From positions 195,066-259,065 of the forward strand of contig JAAUZD010000023.1 in the NCBI GenBank assembly GCA_014804785.1: a stretch of 64,000 bases of DNA, given 5' to 3'. The translations under genes and the position numbers were made by a program. Within the stretch, counting starts at the first letter, position 1. Every line of letters begins with the position of its first letter. Positions 16,684 to 25,522 of this stretch are shown here, piece after piece. A model generated the notes under the pieces. It saw only the letters and a list, made by a program, of their open reading frames with translations, made no database searches and was not told where the DNA came from. The stretch is from Lachnospiraceae bacterium (GTDB taxonomy: Bacteria > Bacillota > Clostridia > Lachnospirales > Lachnospiraceae).

Positions 16684-18408
16684 ATGGACGAACTGCGTTA
16701 TCAGGTAGATCTGCTGAGTGCGATGAACCAGAGACTGAAAAATGATGAGAAGATGTATCGGCTGATCTGTGATACATCCAGCAATGCATTTTTATATGTC
16801 AATTTTGTGGAAAATGATGTGAGGACGCTTGCCAATTGGGAGTTCTTTTTCCCGGAGGTGGAAATAAGGGATATGAAGGACCTGGCAAAGCTATATTCAC
16901 AGGTGGAAGATAAATATGTGCTTCCGCTGCGTGACCTGCTGTTTCTTGAAAAGACGGAAATGAACGCTGACAGTGGAATTATTAAGCTGAAAGATGGCAG
17001 GACGTGGGTGGAATGTGAATCTGCCATTTTATATGATGAAGAAGGATATGCGACAGACAAGGTCATCCGTTTTAAGGATATATCAAAGTTTAAGAGTCAG
17101 AATGAAGAATTGACCTATATGGCATATTATGATGTGCTTACGGGTCTTTATAATAGAAATTATTTTGTAAGGCTTTTATCGGATTATGTCCGGAAGGCAG
17201 AGGAAGAAAATTCTATTGTGGCAGTTATGTTCGTTGATATTGATGATTTCAGGAAGATCAATGACGGAATGGGATTGATTGTGGGAGATGAGGTTGTACA
17301 GCAGTTTGGACAGTTTTTATCCGGTTTCCAAAGTGAGAACATTCTGGTATCTCACTTTAATGCAGATATTTATTGTATTGCAATTTATAATCCAAGTGGA
17401 AACCGGAGTGTTGAACATATTTACAAAACAATACATGAACGTGTGAAAACACCGTTTTCCTTGAGTACTGGTCAGGAACTCCTGATATCTGCAAGTGCGG
17501 GTGTTGCTGAGTATCCGGAAGCAGCAAAGACGACATTGGATCTGATTAATTGTGCGGAAATCGTCATGTTTAAAGCCAAAAATCTTGGTAAAGACACGAT
17601 TCAGTATTTTGATGCACCGATTTTGAAAGAATTTTTACAGAATGTGAGCATAGAAAATAAATTAAAAGAAGCTGTTTTCAGCCAGAATTTTACTATGAAT
17701 TTTCAACCGCAGTATTACGTGGAAGATAAGAAAATGCGGGGAATGGAAGCGCTGATCAGATGGCGTGATAATGATGGAAAGATGATCAGTCCATCCGTTT
17801 TCATCCCGATAGCAGAAAAGAATGGAACGATAGTTCCTATAGGGATGTGGGTAATCGAAGAGAGTATAAAAACATTTTCAACGTGGAAAAAGAAATACGA
17901 TTGCAGCGTCATTTTGTCGCTCAATATTTCGGCGATTCAGTATATGCAAAATGAATTTGTTGACAATATCCTCGCAATCATCAGAAAATATGATGTAAAT
18001 CCGGAGGAATTGGAACTTGAGATTACAGAAAGCGTCCTAATTGAAAATTTTAAAGAAATTACAGAAAAAATATGTATTCTTAGAGACTACGGAGTCAGAA
18101 TTTCACTGGATGATTTTGGAACAGGATATTCTTCTCTATCTTATCTGATGGGACTTCCCATAGATACCTTAAAAATAGATAAAAGTTTTATAGATACCAG
18201 TATCACAGATGCAAATACCAGCGTGATTATAGAATCAATCATAGTCATGGCCAAGAAGCTGGGATTTGAAACAATTGCTGAGGGCGTGGAGACAAAGGAG
18301 CAGTTTGATTATCTTGAAGATATTGGATGTGAATGTATTCAGGGATATTTACTTGGAAAACCAATGCCGAAAGAAGAGATGGAGCAGCTTTTACTTAAAC
18401 AGAAATGA
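16684..18408 (+). CDS. PAS-like / degenerate GGDEF / EAL protein, likely c-di-GMP phosphodiesterase
   Basis: The protein has 574 residues with no membrane segment. Residues 1-138 look PAS-like (sensory). Residues 145-312 form a GGDEF domain that keeps the fold motifs (YDVLTGLYNRNYF, VDIDDFRKIND). In it the signature is replaced by NADIY (226-230), so it should not make c-di-GMP. Residues 325-574 form an EAL domain with EALIRW (355), LDDFGTGYSSLSYL, TLKIDKSFID and ETIAEGVET all intact, so c-di-GMP hydrolysis is expected. The ATG at 16684 has AAGGAG upstream; the GTG at 16651 lies in a hairpin. The next gene overlaps or follows within 20 bases. The sensed signal is unknown. Confidence 0.9.
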   Translation: MDELRYQVDLLSAMNQRLKNDEKMYRLICDTSSNAFLYVNFVENDVRTLANWEFFFPEVEIRDMKDLAKLYSQVEDKYVLPLRDLLFLEKTEMNADSGIIKLKDGRTWVECESAILYDEEGYATDKVIRFKDISKFKSQNEELTYMAYYDVLTGLYNRNYFVRLLSDYVRKAEEENSIVAVMFVDIDDFRKINDGMGLIVGDEVVQQFGQFLSGFQSENILVSHFNADIYCIAIYNPSGNRSVEHIYKTIHERVKTPFSLSTGQELLISASAGVAEYPEAAKTTLDLINCAEIVMFKAKNLGKDTIQYFDAPILKEFLQNVSIENKLKEAVFSQNFTMNFQPQYYVEDKKMRGMEALIRWRDNDGKMISPSVFIPIAEKNGTIVPIGMWVIEESIKTFSTWKKKYDCSVILSLNISAIQYMQNEFVDNILAIIRKYDVNPEELELEITESVLIENFKEITEKICILRDYGVRISLDDFGTGYSSLSYLMGLPIDTLKIDKSFIDTSITDANTSVIIESIIVMAKKLGFETIAEGVETKEQFDYLEDIGCECIQGYLLGKPMPKEEMEQLLLKQK

Positions 18409-18428
18409 CAGATGGCAGGGGGATCATA

Positions 18429-19793
18429 ATGATTTTGGGGCGGACATCAGAACTAAAATATTTGAATACATATTATGATCGTGCCGGAAGTCAGATCATG
18501 GTGGTTTACGGAGAAAGGAATGTTGGAAAAACTTTCTTACTGCGTCAGTTTACCAAAGACAAATCCTGCTTTTATTACAGAGCCAGATCGGCTTCTGAAA
18601 GAGAACAGAGATACCAGTGGAGATGTGAACTTGAGAAGGAAGGTAGGAAACTGCCGAAGTATCCGTCTTTTACAGATATATTCAGCATGATTCTTAGTGA
18701 CCAGGATGAAAAGGTAATTATGATTGTTGATGAGTTCCAGTATATTGTCAAATCAGGGGATACATTTATGAAGGAACTGGCAGACTTTGTAAATCATATG
18801 CCGCAAAACACGTCGGTCATGTTTCTCTTATGCAGTTCTTCGATTGGCTGGGTGGAAAACAGCATGGTCACAAGGATTGGCGAAGCAGCATATGGTCTTT
18901 CCGGTTTCCTGAAAGTGAGAGAACTGGACTTTGAAATGATGATGGAATTTTTTCCGGCATTTTCCATGGAACAAAGTATTGAGACGTTTGCCATTCTGGG
19001 AGGAGTGCCGGGATTCTGGAAATGTTTTGATGACAGGCTGGGTGTAAAAGAGAATATATGCAGATCTATTTTAAATCAAGCTTCCTTTCTATATGGGGAA
19101 GGACAAAGAATAGGCAAAGAGGAACTCAGGGAGATGGGGGTGTATAATACCATCCTTGCTTCTATCGCAGCAGGTCATCACAAGTTGAATGATTTATATC
19201 AGCATACTGGGTTTTCCAGAGCCAAGATAAGTGTCTATTTAAAAAATCTGATAGAACTTGAACTGGTAGAGAAGATTTTTTCGTATGATACGGAAGGAAA
19301 GGCCAATGCACAGAAGGGCATATACAGAATCAGCAATCACTTTGTACATTTTTACTTTACTTATTTATATCCCAATCTGAGCAGTCTGGAGCAATTGACA
19401 CCGGGAGAATTCTATAATAAGTATATAGAACCTACCTTCAGAAAATATGTGGCTGAATATTATAAGAAGGTCTGCAGGCAGTATGTTGAAAAATGGAACA
19501 GATGGGAAAGGCTCCCCATAAAAGCAGAGAGAATCGGAGAGTGGGTTGGCAAGCTGGGCACGATCGATATTATTGCCCAGAGTAAGAGCGGAGAGACGAT
19601 GATCAGCATCTGTAATTGGGATAAGCCCATGATGCGGTATGATGATTATGAATGGCTTCTTTTCTGTGCTGAAAAAGCTGGGATACGGGCAGATTATATT
19701 TATTTGTTTTCTGTCCGCAGTTTTGATGAGCAGCTGAATCTGGAAGCAAATGTGAAGCATAATCTTAGATTGATCAGTATGGATGAGATGTGA
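18429..19793 (+). CDS. AAA-type ATPase with DUF234-like C-terminal domain
   Basis: The protein has 454 residues from the ATG at 18429 (AGGGGGA upstream); an ATG at 18405 overlapping the EAL stop codon is the alternative. The N-terminal ATPase has Walker A YGERNVGKTFLLRQF and Walker B VIMIVDEFQYI. A winged-helix region follows (HKLNDLYQHTGFSRAKISVYLKNLIELELVEK). The C-terminal DUF234-like domain retains GTIDIIA, but the place where relatives carry a catalytic-looking lysine motif reads ISICNW, so a nuclease-like role is doubtful. Such archaeal-type ATPases are widespread and poorly understood. It is packed between the EAL gene and topB, with a one-base overlap to topB. Confidence 0.85.
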   Translation: MILGRTSELKYLNTYYDRAGSQIMVVYGERNVGKTFLLRQFTKDKSCFYYRARSASEREQRYQWRCELEKEGRKLPKYPSFTDIFSMILSDQDEKVIMIVDEFQYIVKSGDTFMKELADFVNHMPQNTSVMFLLCSSSIGWVENSMVTRIGEAAYGLSGFLKVRELDFEMMMEFFPAFSMEQSIETFAILGGVPGFWKCFDDRLGVKENICRSILNQASFLYGEGQRIGKEELREMGVYNTILASIAAGHHKLNDLYQHTGFSRAKISVYLKNLIELELVEKIFSYDTEGKANAQKGIYRISNHFVHFYFTYLYPNLSSLEQLTPGEFYNKYIEPTFRKYVAEYYKKVCRQYVEKWNRWERLPIKAERIGEWVGKLGTIDIIAQSKSGETMISICNWDKPMMRYDDYEWLLFCAEKAGIRADYIYLFSVRSFDEQLNLEANVKHNLRLISMDEM

Positions 19794-21802
19794 TGGGAAA
19801 AAGTATTTATATAGCTGAGAAACCAAGTGTGGCAAGAGAATTTGCAAAGGCACTGCAGATTAGTGTAAGCAACAAAGATGGATATATGGAATCCTCTGAT
19901 GCTGTTATCACATGGTGCGTAGGGCATCTGGTGACGATGAGTTATCCGGAAGCCTATGATGAAAAATATAAAAGATGGTCGCTGGAAACAATTCCGTTCA
20001 TTCCTTCCGAATTTAAATATGAGGTCATTGACAGTGTGAAAAAGCAGTTTGGAATTGTCAGCGGACTTTTAAACCGTGAAGATGTAGAGACCATTTATGT
20101 ATGTACGGACTCCGGGAGGGAAGGAGAATACATCTACCGTCTTGTGGAGCAGCAGGCGCATGTTACAGGCAAAAAACGAAAGAGGGTCTGGATCGATTCC
20201 CAGACCGAGGAAGAAATCCTTCGCGGAATCAGGGAGGCAAAGGATCTGTCGGAATACGATAATCTGGGGGCTGCCGCATACCTGCGTGCAAAAGAAGATT
20301 ATCTTATGGGAATTAACTTTTCCAGAGTGTTGACTTTAAAATATGGAAACTGCGTCAAATCATATCTGAAAGCGGACAGGGCAGTCATCAGCGTGGGGCG
20401 GGTAATGACCTGTGTTCTGGGTATGGTAGTGAACAGAGAACGGGAAATCAGGGAGTTTGTAAAAACTCCTTTTTATCGTGTGCTTGCAGATGTGTCTGTG
20501 AGCAGCAGAACCTGTGAATGCGAATGGAAAGCAGTGGAAAACAGCCGCTATTTTAATTCTCCTTTACTGTATAAGGAAAATGGTTTTAAGGAAAAGAAAG
20601 ATGCGCAGGCACTTATAGATTCACTTATGGATGCGCCCCCGGTGCAGGCGGTGGTGGAATCCATTGAGAAAAAGAAAGAGACCAAAAATCCGCCGCTTTT
20701 ATATAATCTGGCGGAGCTGCAGAATGATTGTTCTAAATATTTCAAAATCAGTCCAGACGAAACCTTGAGAATCGTTCAGGAATTATATGAAAAGAAGATG
20801 ACCACTTACCCGCGTACAGATGCGAGAGTGCTTTCCACCGCGGTTTCCAAAGAAATATACAAAAATATAAAAGGGCTTGGGAATTTTGGAATGGTCAGCG
20901 GGCTGGCGGCGGAGATTTTAAGCAGCGGCAGCTACAAGACAATTGCAAAGACCAGATATGTGAATGACAAGCAGATCACGGATCACTACGCAATCATTCC
21001 TACAGGACAGGGACTTAACAATTTAAATACCGTCAATCCCACTTCCGCTAAGGTTTATGAACTGATTACGCGCAGATTTTTAAGTATTTTTTTCCCGCCT
21101 GCAATATATAGAAAGGTGTCGCTGGGGGTTTCTGTCAAAGAGGAGCGCTTTTTTGCCGGATTTAAGGTGCTTGAAGAGGAAGGGTATCTGAAAGCGTTAG
21201 ATTATTCCTTTGGAAAAAAGAAGGAAAGCAGGGATGGAGAAGAAGAGGAAGAAGGTACTGATCAGAATTTTATGGAGGCAATAAGCCGCTTGAAAAAGGG
21301 AATGACGCTTTCGGTCAAGGAGATGCAGATTAAGGAAGGTGAGACCACGCCTCCCAAACGCTATAATTCCGGGACGATGATTCTCACAATGGAAAATGCC
21401 GGACAGTTTATTGAAGATGAAGAACTTCGTGCCCAGATCAAAGGAAGCGGAATTGGAACATCGGCAACACGTGCTGAAATCTTAAAGAAGCTCATAAATA
21501 TTAATTATCTGGCGCTCAATAAAAAGACCCAGATCATAACGCCTACTCTGATGGGGGAAATGATTTACGAGGTAGTGAATAACTCCATCCGTCCGCTTTT
21601 AGATCCTGCGCTTACCGCAAGCTGGGAAAAGGGGCTTACCATGGTGGCGGAGGGCACCATCACGGAGGAAGAATATATGAGAAAGCTGGATGACTTTGTA
21701 TCCAGGAGAACAAATATCGTAAAAGGCTTGAACAATCAATGGGCATTAAATCAGCAGTTTCACAAAGCTGCCGGAAATTATAAAAATGGTGGAAAGGCAT
21801 AG
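19793..21802 (+). CDS. topB: DNA topoisomerase III (type IA)
   Basis: TopB relaxes and decatenates DNA by passing single strands. The 669-residue protein has the Toprim domain (SIYIAEKPSVAREFAKAL at the N-terminus, and DSGREGEYIYRL near residue 105). The active-site tyrosine lies in KMTTYPRTDARVLS near residue 338, followed by GIGTSATRAEIL near 560. There is no C-terminal zinc-finger region, which fits TopB rather than TopA. The start is the ATG at 19793, in a TGATG overlap with the upstream ATPase gene, so translation is coupled. This ties a chromosomal topoisomerase to a signalling protein and an orphan ATPase. Confidence 0.93.
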   Translation: MGKSIYIAEKPSVAREFAKALQISVSNKDGYMESSDAVITWCVGHLVTMSYPEAYDEKYKRWSLETIPFIPSEFKYEVIDSVKKQFGIVSGLLNREDVETIYVCTDSGREGEYIYRLVEQQAHVTGKKRKRVWIDSQTEEEILRGIREAKDLSEYDNLGAAAYLRAKEDYLMGINFSRVLTLKYGNCVKSYLKADRAVISVGRVMTCVLGMVVNREREIREFVKTPFYRVLADVSVSSRTCECEWKAVENSRYFNSPLLYKENGFKEKKDAQALIDSLMDAPPVQAVVESIEKKKETKNPPLLYNLAELQNDCSKYFKISPDETLRIVQELYEKKMTTYPRTDARVLSTAVSKEIYKNIKGLGNFGMVSGLAAEILSSGSYKTIAKTRYVNDKQITDHYAIIPTGQGLNNLNTVNPTSAKVYELITRRFLSIFFPPAIYRKVSLGVSVKEERFFAGFKVLEEEGYLKALDYSFGKKKESRDGEEEEEGTDQNFMEAISRLKKGMTLSVKEMQIKEGETTPPKRYNSGTMILTMENAGQFIEDEELRAQIKGSGIGTSATRAEILKKLININYLALNKKTQIITPTLMGEMIYEVVNNSIRPLLDPALTASWEKGLTMVAEGTITEEEYMRKLDDFVSRRTNIVKGLNNQWALNQQFHKAAGNYKNGGKA

Positions 21803-21810
21803 GTAAAATC

Positions 21811-22482
21811 ATGGAACAGTTTACGAACAGAAACTTATACAATTTGGAGGAAACCATAGCGGCACCCCTCTTTGAGGGCGCTGTATACCCATGGGAGCTG
21901 CTTCCTAAAATCAGCAGCTTTATCGTGGAGTTAGGGAAGAAACTTCCGAAGGATCGCTTTACAGAGGTGAAAGAGAATGTGTGGGTTGCTTCCACGGCAA
22001 CTGTTGCACCCACAGCATTTATTAATGGTCCGGCAATCATCGATGAGGAAGCGGAGGTAAGACACTGCGCTTTCATACGTGGAAATGCCATTGTAGGAAA
22101 GGGAGCAGTTGTAGGCAATTCTACGGAACTTAAAAATGTCATATTATTTAATAAGGTGCAGGTACCTCACTACAATTATGTGGGAGACAGTATCCTTGGA
22201 TTTAAAGCCCATATGGGAGCAGGCTCCATCACTTCCAATGTAAAAAGCGACAAGACTCTGGTTGTGGTGAAAAACGGAGAAGAGCAGATAGAGACCGGAC
22301 TTAAAAAATTTGGGGCGATGCTGGGCGACTTTGTGGAAGTCGGATGTAACAGCGTCTTAAATCCGGGGACCGTGATTGGAAGAAATTCCAACATATATCC
22401 CACAAGCATGGTACGCGGATGCATTCCAGCAGAAAGCATTTACAAAAAGCAGGGGGAAATTGCTGGAAAGTATAACAGATAA
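21811..22482 (+). CDS. Hexapeptide-repeat (left-handed beta-helix) acyltransferase-like protein
   Basis: The protein has 223 residues. Its middle and C-terminal parts are made of hexapeptide repeats ([LIV]-G-x4 pattern: IDEEAEVRHCAFIRGNAIVGKGAVVGNST, then VEVGCNSVLNPGTVIGRNSNIYPTSMVRG). These form a left-handed beta-helix like the acetyltransferase half of GlmU. There is no nucleotidyltransferase domain of GlmU type, so annotation as a full UDP-GlcNAc pyrophosphorylase would be wrong. The substrate is unknown; sugar-nucleotide acylation is a family-based guess. It follows topB by 8 bases with only a weak ribosome site, suggesting coupling. Confidence 0.8.
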   Translation: MEQFTNRNLYNLEETIAAPLFEGAVYPWELLPKISSFIVELGKKLPKDRFTEVKENVWVASTATVAPTAFINGPAIIDEEAEVRHCAFIRGNAIVGKGAVVGNSTELKNVILFNKVQVPHYNYVGDSILGFKAHMGAGSITSNVKSDKTLVVVKNGEEQIETGLKKFGAMLGDFVEVGCNSVLNPGTVIGRNSNIYPTSMVRGCIPAESIYKKQGEIAGKYNR

Positions 22483-22485
22483 TGT

Positions 22486-22514
22486 AAAAAATCATCAAAA
22501 GTACTAGATTTTTT
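22486..22514 (+). terminator. Possible weak terminator after the topB cluster
   Basis: An eight-base arm AAAAAATC (22486-22493) pairs with GATTTTTT (22507-22514), ending in a T run. The stem is almost all A-T, so its strength is doubtful. Confidence 0.35.
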
Positions 22515-22595
22515 GCGTGATATATGCGAAAATATAAGTTGTGATTATGACAAAATATTCACATACATTATCTACATATTGAAAGGAGTTTTCAC

Positions 22596-23288
22596 ATGAT
22601 TTATTCAAAGGAAGTTGAAGAAATGTGTACAGTTGCACAGGGTGTTCATCATGGCTGTGCTCCTATCCCAGAAGAAGCAAAATGGGTTCAGGCTAAAAAA
22701 GTAGAAGACATTTCAGGGTTGACACACGGTGTTGGCTGGTGTGCACCTCAGCAGGGCGCATGCAAACTGACCCTGAATGTTAAGGAAGGTATTATCCAGG
22801 AGGCTCTGGTTGAGACAATCGGATGTTCAGGTATGACACATTCCGCAGCTATGGCATCTGAAATCCTTCCCGGATTAACTGTAATGGAAGCGTTAAATAC
22901 AGACCTTGTATGTGATGCAATCAATACAGCTATGAGAGAATTATTCTTACAGATTGTTTACGGACGTTCTCAAAGTGCATTTTCAGAAGACGGACTTCCT
23001 ATCGGTGCAGGTCTGGAAGACTTAGGAAAGGGTCTTAGAAGTCAGGTTGGTACAATGTACGGAACATTAAAGAAAGGACCCCGTTACCTTGAAATGGCTG
23101 AAGGATATGTTACAGGCATCGCACTTGATGCAGATAATGAAATCATTGGATATAAATTCGTAAACTTTGGTAAAATGACAGACTTCATGAAAAAAGGTGA
23201 TGATCCGGCTACTGCATACGAAAAAGCATGCGGACAGTATGGTCGTGTAGATGATGCTGTTAAGATCATTGATCCAAGAAAAGAATAA
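22596..23288 (+). CDS. NifU-like iron-sulfur scaffold-type protein (partner of GGGtGRT protein)
   Basis: The protein has 230 residues. The central part resembles the NifU/IscU scaffold fold: LNVKEGIIQEALVETIGCSGMTHSAAMASEIL parallels the family's beta hairpin and GC...SAS helix. Cysteines at about 11, 21, 49, 56 and 80 could bind metal. It is longer than IscU and has its own N- and C-terminal parts (YVTGIALDADNEIIGYKFVNFGKMTDF). AAAGGAG lies 7 bases before the ATG. It is followed after 19 bases by the GGGtGRT gene, a recurring pair in anaerobes. No cysteine desulfurase is adjacent, so a general Fe-S assembly role is not supported by context. The exact function is unknown. Confidence 0.8.
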   Translation: MIYSKEVEEMCTVAQGVHHGCAPIPEEAKWVQAKKVEDISGLTHGVGWCAPQQGACKLTLNVKEGIIQEALVETIGCSGMTHSAAMASEILPGLTVMEALNTDLVCDAINTAMRELFLQIVYGRSQSAFSEDGLPIGAGLEDLGKGLRSQVGTMYGTLKKGPRYLEMAEGYVTGIALDADNEIIGYKFVNFGKMTDFMKKGDDPATAYEKACGQYGRVDDAVKIIDPRKE

Positions 23289-23307
23289 TTATAGGAGGAA
23301 TGTAAAA

Positions 23308-24318
23308 ATGGCATTATTTGAATCATATGAAAGAAGAATTGATACGATCAATTCCGTTTTAAATTCTTACGGCATTTCTTCTATTGAAGAAGCTGAAAAA
23401 ATTACAAAAGATGCTGGGCTTGATGTTTACGAGCAGGTTAAGAAGATCCAGCCAATCTGTTTTGAAAATGCTTGCTGGGCTTATACAGTAGGCGCTGCAA
23501 TTGCAATCAAGAAAGACTGCAGAAAGGCTGCTGATGCCGCTGCAGCAATCGGTGAAGGTCTTCAGGCTTTCTGTATTCCGGGTTCTGTTGCAGATACACG
23601 TAAGGTTGGTCTTGGACACGGCAACCTTGGTAAAATGTTGCTGGAAGAAGAGACAGAGTGTTTCGCATTTTTAGCAGGACATGAATCTTTTGCAGCAGCT
23701 GAAGGCGCAATCGGTATTGCTGAAAAGGCAAACAAAGTTCGTCAGAAACCCTTACGCGTAATCTTAAACGGACTTGGCAAGGATGCAGCAAAGATTATCT
23801 CCAGAATCAATGGATTCACTTTCGTTGAAACAGAGTATGATCCTTACACAAACACAGTAAAAGAAATCGAGCGCAAGGCTTATTCCGAAGGACTTCGCGC
23901 AAAGGTTAACTGCTATGGTGCAAACTCCGTTCCGGAAGGTGTTGCAATTATGTGGAAAGAAAATGTAGACGTTTCTATTACAGGTAACTCTACCAATCCT
24001 ACAAGATTCCAGCATCCTGTAGCAGGTACATATAAGAAAGAAAGAACAGAAGCGAATAAGAAGTATTTCTCAGTTGCATCAGGCGGCGGTACAGGACGTA
24101 CCCTTCACCCTGACAATATGGCAGCTGGTCCTGCTTCCTACGGCTTTACAGATACTTTAGGACGTATGCATTCTGACGCACAGTTTGCAGGTTCTTCTTC
24201 TGTACCGGCTCACGTTGAAATGATGGGACTAATCGGAATGGGAAATAACCCGATGGTAGGCGCTACCGTTGCAGTTGCAGTTTCCGTTGAGGAGGCAGCT
24301 AAGGAAGGCAAGTTCTAA
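23308..24318 (+). CDS. GGGtGRT protein
   Basis: This 336-residue protein is named for the signature it carries, SVASGGGTGRTLHPDN near residue 258, followed by the highly regular GFTDTLGRMHSDAQFAGSSSVPAHVEMMGLIGMGNNPMVGATVA. The ATG at 23308 has AGGAGG upstream; an earlier in-frame ATG lies inside the NifU-like gene. No membrane segment is present. The family is known but has no established function. Two cysteines near residues 51 and 55 (PICFENACWAY) and the NifU-like partner suggest a metallo-enzyme, which is inference. A strong terminator follows, so the two genes form a closed transcription unit. Confidence 0.88.
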   Translation: MALFESYERRIDTINSVLNSYGISSIEEAEKITKDAGLDVYEQVKKIQPICFENACWAYTVGAAIAIKKDCRKAADAAAAIGEGLQAFCIPGSVADTRKVGLGHGNLGKMLLEEETECFAFLAGHESFAAAEGAIGIAEKANKVRQKPLRVILNGLGKDAAKIISRINGFTFVETEYDPYTNTVKEIERKAYSEGLRAKVNCYGANSVPEGVAIMWKENVDVSITGNSTNPTRFQHPVAGTYKKERTEANKKYFSVASGGGTGRTLHPDNMAAGPASYGFTDTLGRMHSDAQFAGSSSVPAHVEMMGLIGMGNNPMVGATVAVAVSVEEAAKEGKF

Positions 24319-24342
24319 CAGCTGAATGATGAAATGCAAGAT

Positions 24343-24373
24343 AAAGCCCGTAAATTCAATGTTTACGGGCTTT
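24343..24373. terminator. Terminator after the NifU-like/GGGtGRT unit
   Basis: A perfect 12-base stem (24343-24354 with 24362-24373) and a seven-base loop. It starts in AAA and ends in TTTTG, so it may also serve the convergent CPBP gene. Confidence 0.85.
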
Positions 24374-24401
24374 TGCTATGAATATTCATATCTGATTAAG
24401 T

Positions 24402-25289
24402 TCACTCGGGAAGTATACTGGTGTTTGCTTCTGTTTCGTCGGCGAGAGGTCTTCGTTTCCCTAATAATTTGAAACATAATACCATGAATAAAAGGGAAAT
24501 AACGAAATGCCCAATCAAAACCGCTATGTTGTATTCTTCGGGATACAGTGAAAAATAATAATCAAGGAATATAGAGGAACCATTGATTGCACAGTGCAAC
24601 AGCATGCAGAGCCAGATGCGCCTGTATTTTCCATATATGTATCCTAAAGCAAGTCCCATAAAGAAAGCGTAGGTTCCCTGAACCAGATTTCCGTGAACCA
24701 GTCCGAATGCAAACGCCTGAATTATATTTGCAATCCAGAAACGGCTGCTTACTTTTCCTGCAAGTCTGAAGATAATTCCCCTACATAAAAGTTCTTCGCC
24801 TATGGGTGCCAGAATAACGGCTGCAACAAAAGAAAGGACATTAAGGTCTGCTAAGCCTGCTACTTCCATAAGTTCCATATATTTGTGAAGCAGATTAGGA
24901 GCTAGTTCAAGGAGAAGGTTTAAAATACATGATGTAAATATCTGAATACAAATTCCGAGCCAGATGATTGTTGCTGCTTTCCATATATTCGGCTTCTCTG
25001 TGCCAAGGGGTCTCTTTTTCCTGCCATATGCGAAGTAGTACCATATGCCAAATACCAATAGGCCAATCACATGATATAAAACTACCGAATAAATAGCATT
25101 TTCAATATAAATACTCAAAGCAAAATTTATAATCTCGTCAGTCGAAAGGGTTCCTCCCTGCTGTCTGGCTAGTTCCTGCAGGGTATAGATGAATAAAAGC
25201 ACAACGGCACATCCAATCTGTAATAACAGGCAAAGTGCTGCCGGCAGAAGGGATACAATGAACCAGCCAAATTTTTTTAAAATTTTCAT
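24402..25289 (-). CDS. CPBP-family intramembrane metalloprotease (CAAX-like)
   Basis: The 295-residue protein has about eight membrane helices and the ABI/CPBP active-site motifs: EELLCRG (EExxxR) near residue 166, FGLVHGN (FxxxH) near 195, and LHCAINGSS (HxxxN) near 236. Members cleave prenylated proteins in eukaryotes. In bacteria they are linked to peptide maturation and bacteriocin self-immunity, but no peptide gene was found nearby. The start has AAGGAG upstream. A good promoter lies on this strand at 25318-25346. Confidence 0.9.
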   Translation of the reverse strand: MKILKKFGWFIVSLLPAALCLLLQIGCAVVLLFIYTLQELARQQGGTLSTDEIINFALSIYIENAIYSVVLYHVIGLLVFGIWYYFAYGRKKRPLGTEKPNIWKAATIIWLGICIQIFTSCILNLLLELAPNLLHKYMELMEVAGLADLNVLSFVAAVILAPIGEELLCRGIIFRLAGKVSSRFWIANIIQAFAFGLVHGNLVQGTYAFFMGLALGYIYGKYRRIWLCMLLHCAINGSSIFLDYYFSLYPEEYNIAVLIGHFVISLLFMVLCFKLLGKRRPLADETEANTSILPE

Positions 25290-25317
25290 GACTTAAATGC
25301 TCCTTAAATTTTTGTTA

Positions 25318-25346
25318 ATCATATCATTTTCCGTTCTGTTTTTCAA
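25318..25346 (-). promoter_or_regulatory. Promoter for the CPBP protease gene
   Basis: On the minus strand: TTGAAA (25346-25341), a 17-base spacer and TATGAT (25323-25318). Confidence 0.7.
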
Positions 25347-25457
25347 TAGGATGTATGGGTATAGTGAGGCTTGCTTTTTTCTGCTTCCATATATGACCTA
25401 CGCACAGAAAAGCATTATTGGATCCGGCGGAGGAATTTTATACAGAAAATATTTATA

Positions 25458-25486
25458 TGGACATTTACAGATAATTATTTTAAAAT
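25458..25486 (+). promoter_or_regulatory. Promoter for the zinc-ribbon/DUF4190 gene
   Basis: TGGACA (25458-25463), a 17-base spacer and TAAAAT (25481-25486). The rest of the 233-base divergent gap (25290-25522) shows no further gene; a 63-codon frame there overlaps both promoters and is rejected. Confidence 0.6.
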
Positions 25487-25522
25487 AAAAACAAATATTT
25501 TTTTCAGAAGAGGGAGAATAAA

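Noticed and set aside
21811..22482. Full GlmU (UDP-GlcNAc pyrophosphorylase)
   Set aside because: Only the hexapeptide half is present; there is no nucleotidyltransferase domain.
22539..22572. Promoter before the NifU-like gene
   Set aside because: TTGTGA and ATGACA hexamers exist, but no good -10 falls at 16-18 bases; a start site must be mapped.
25297..25488. A 63-codon frame in the divergent gap
   Set aside because: It covers promoters for both flanking genes and has no ribosome site.
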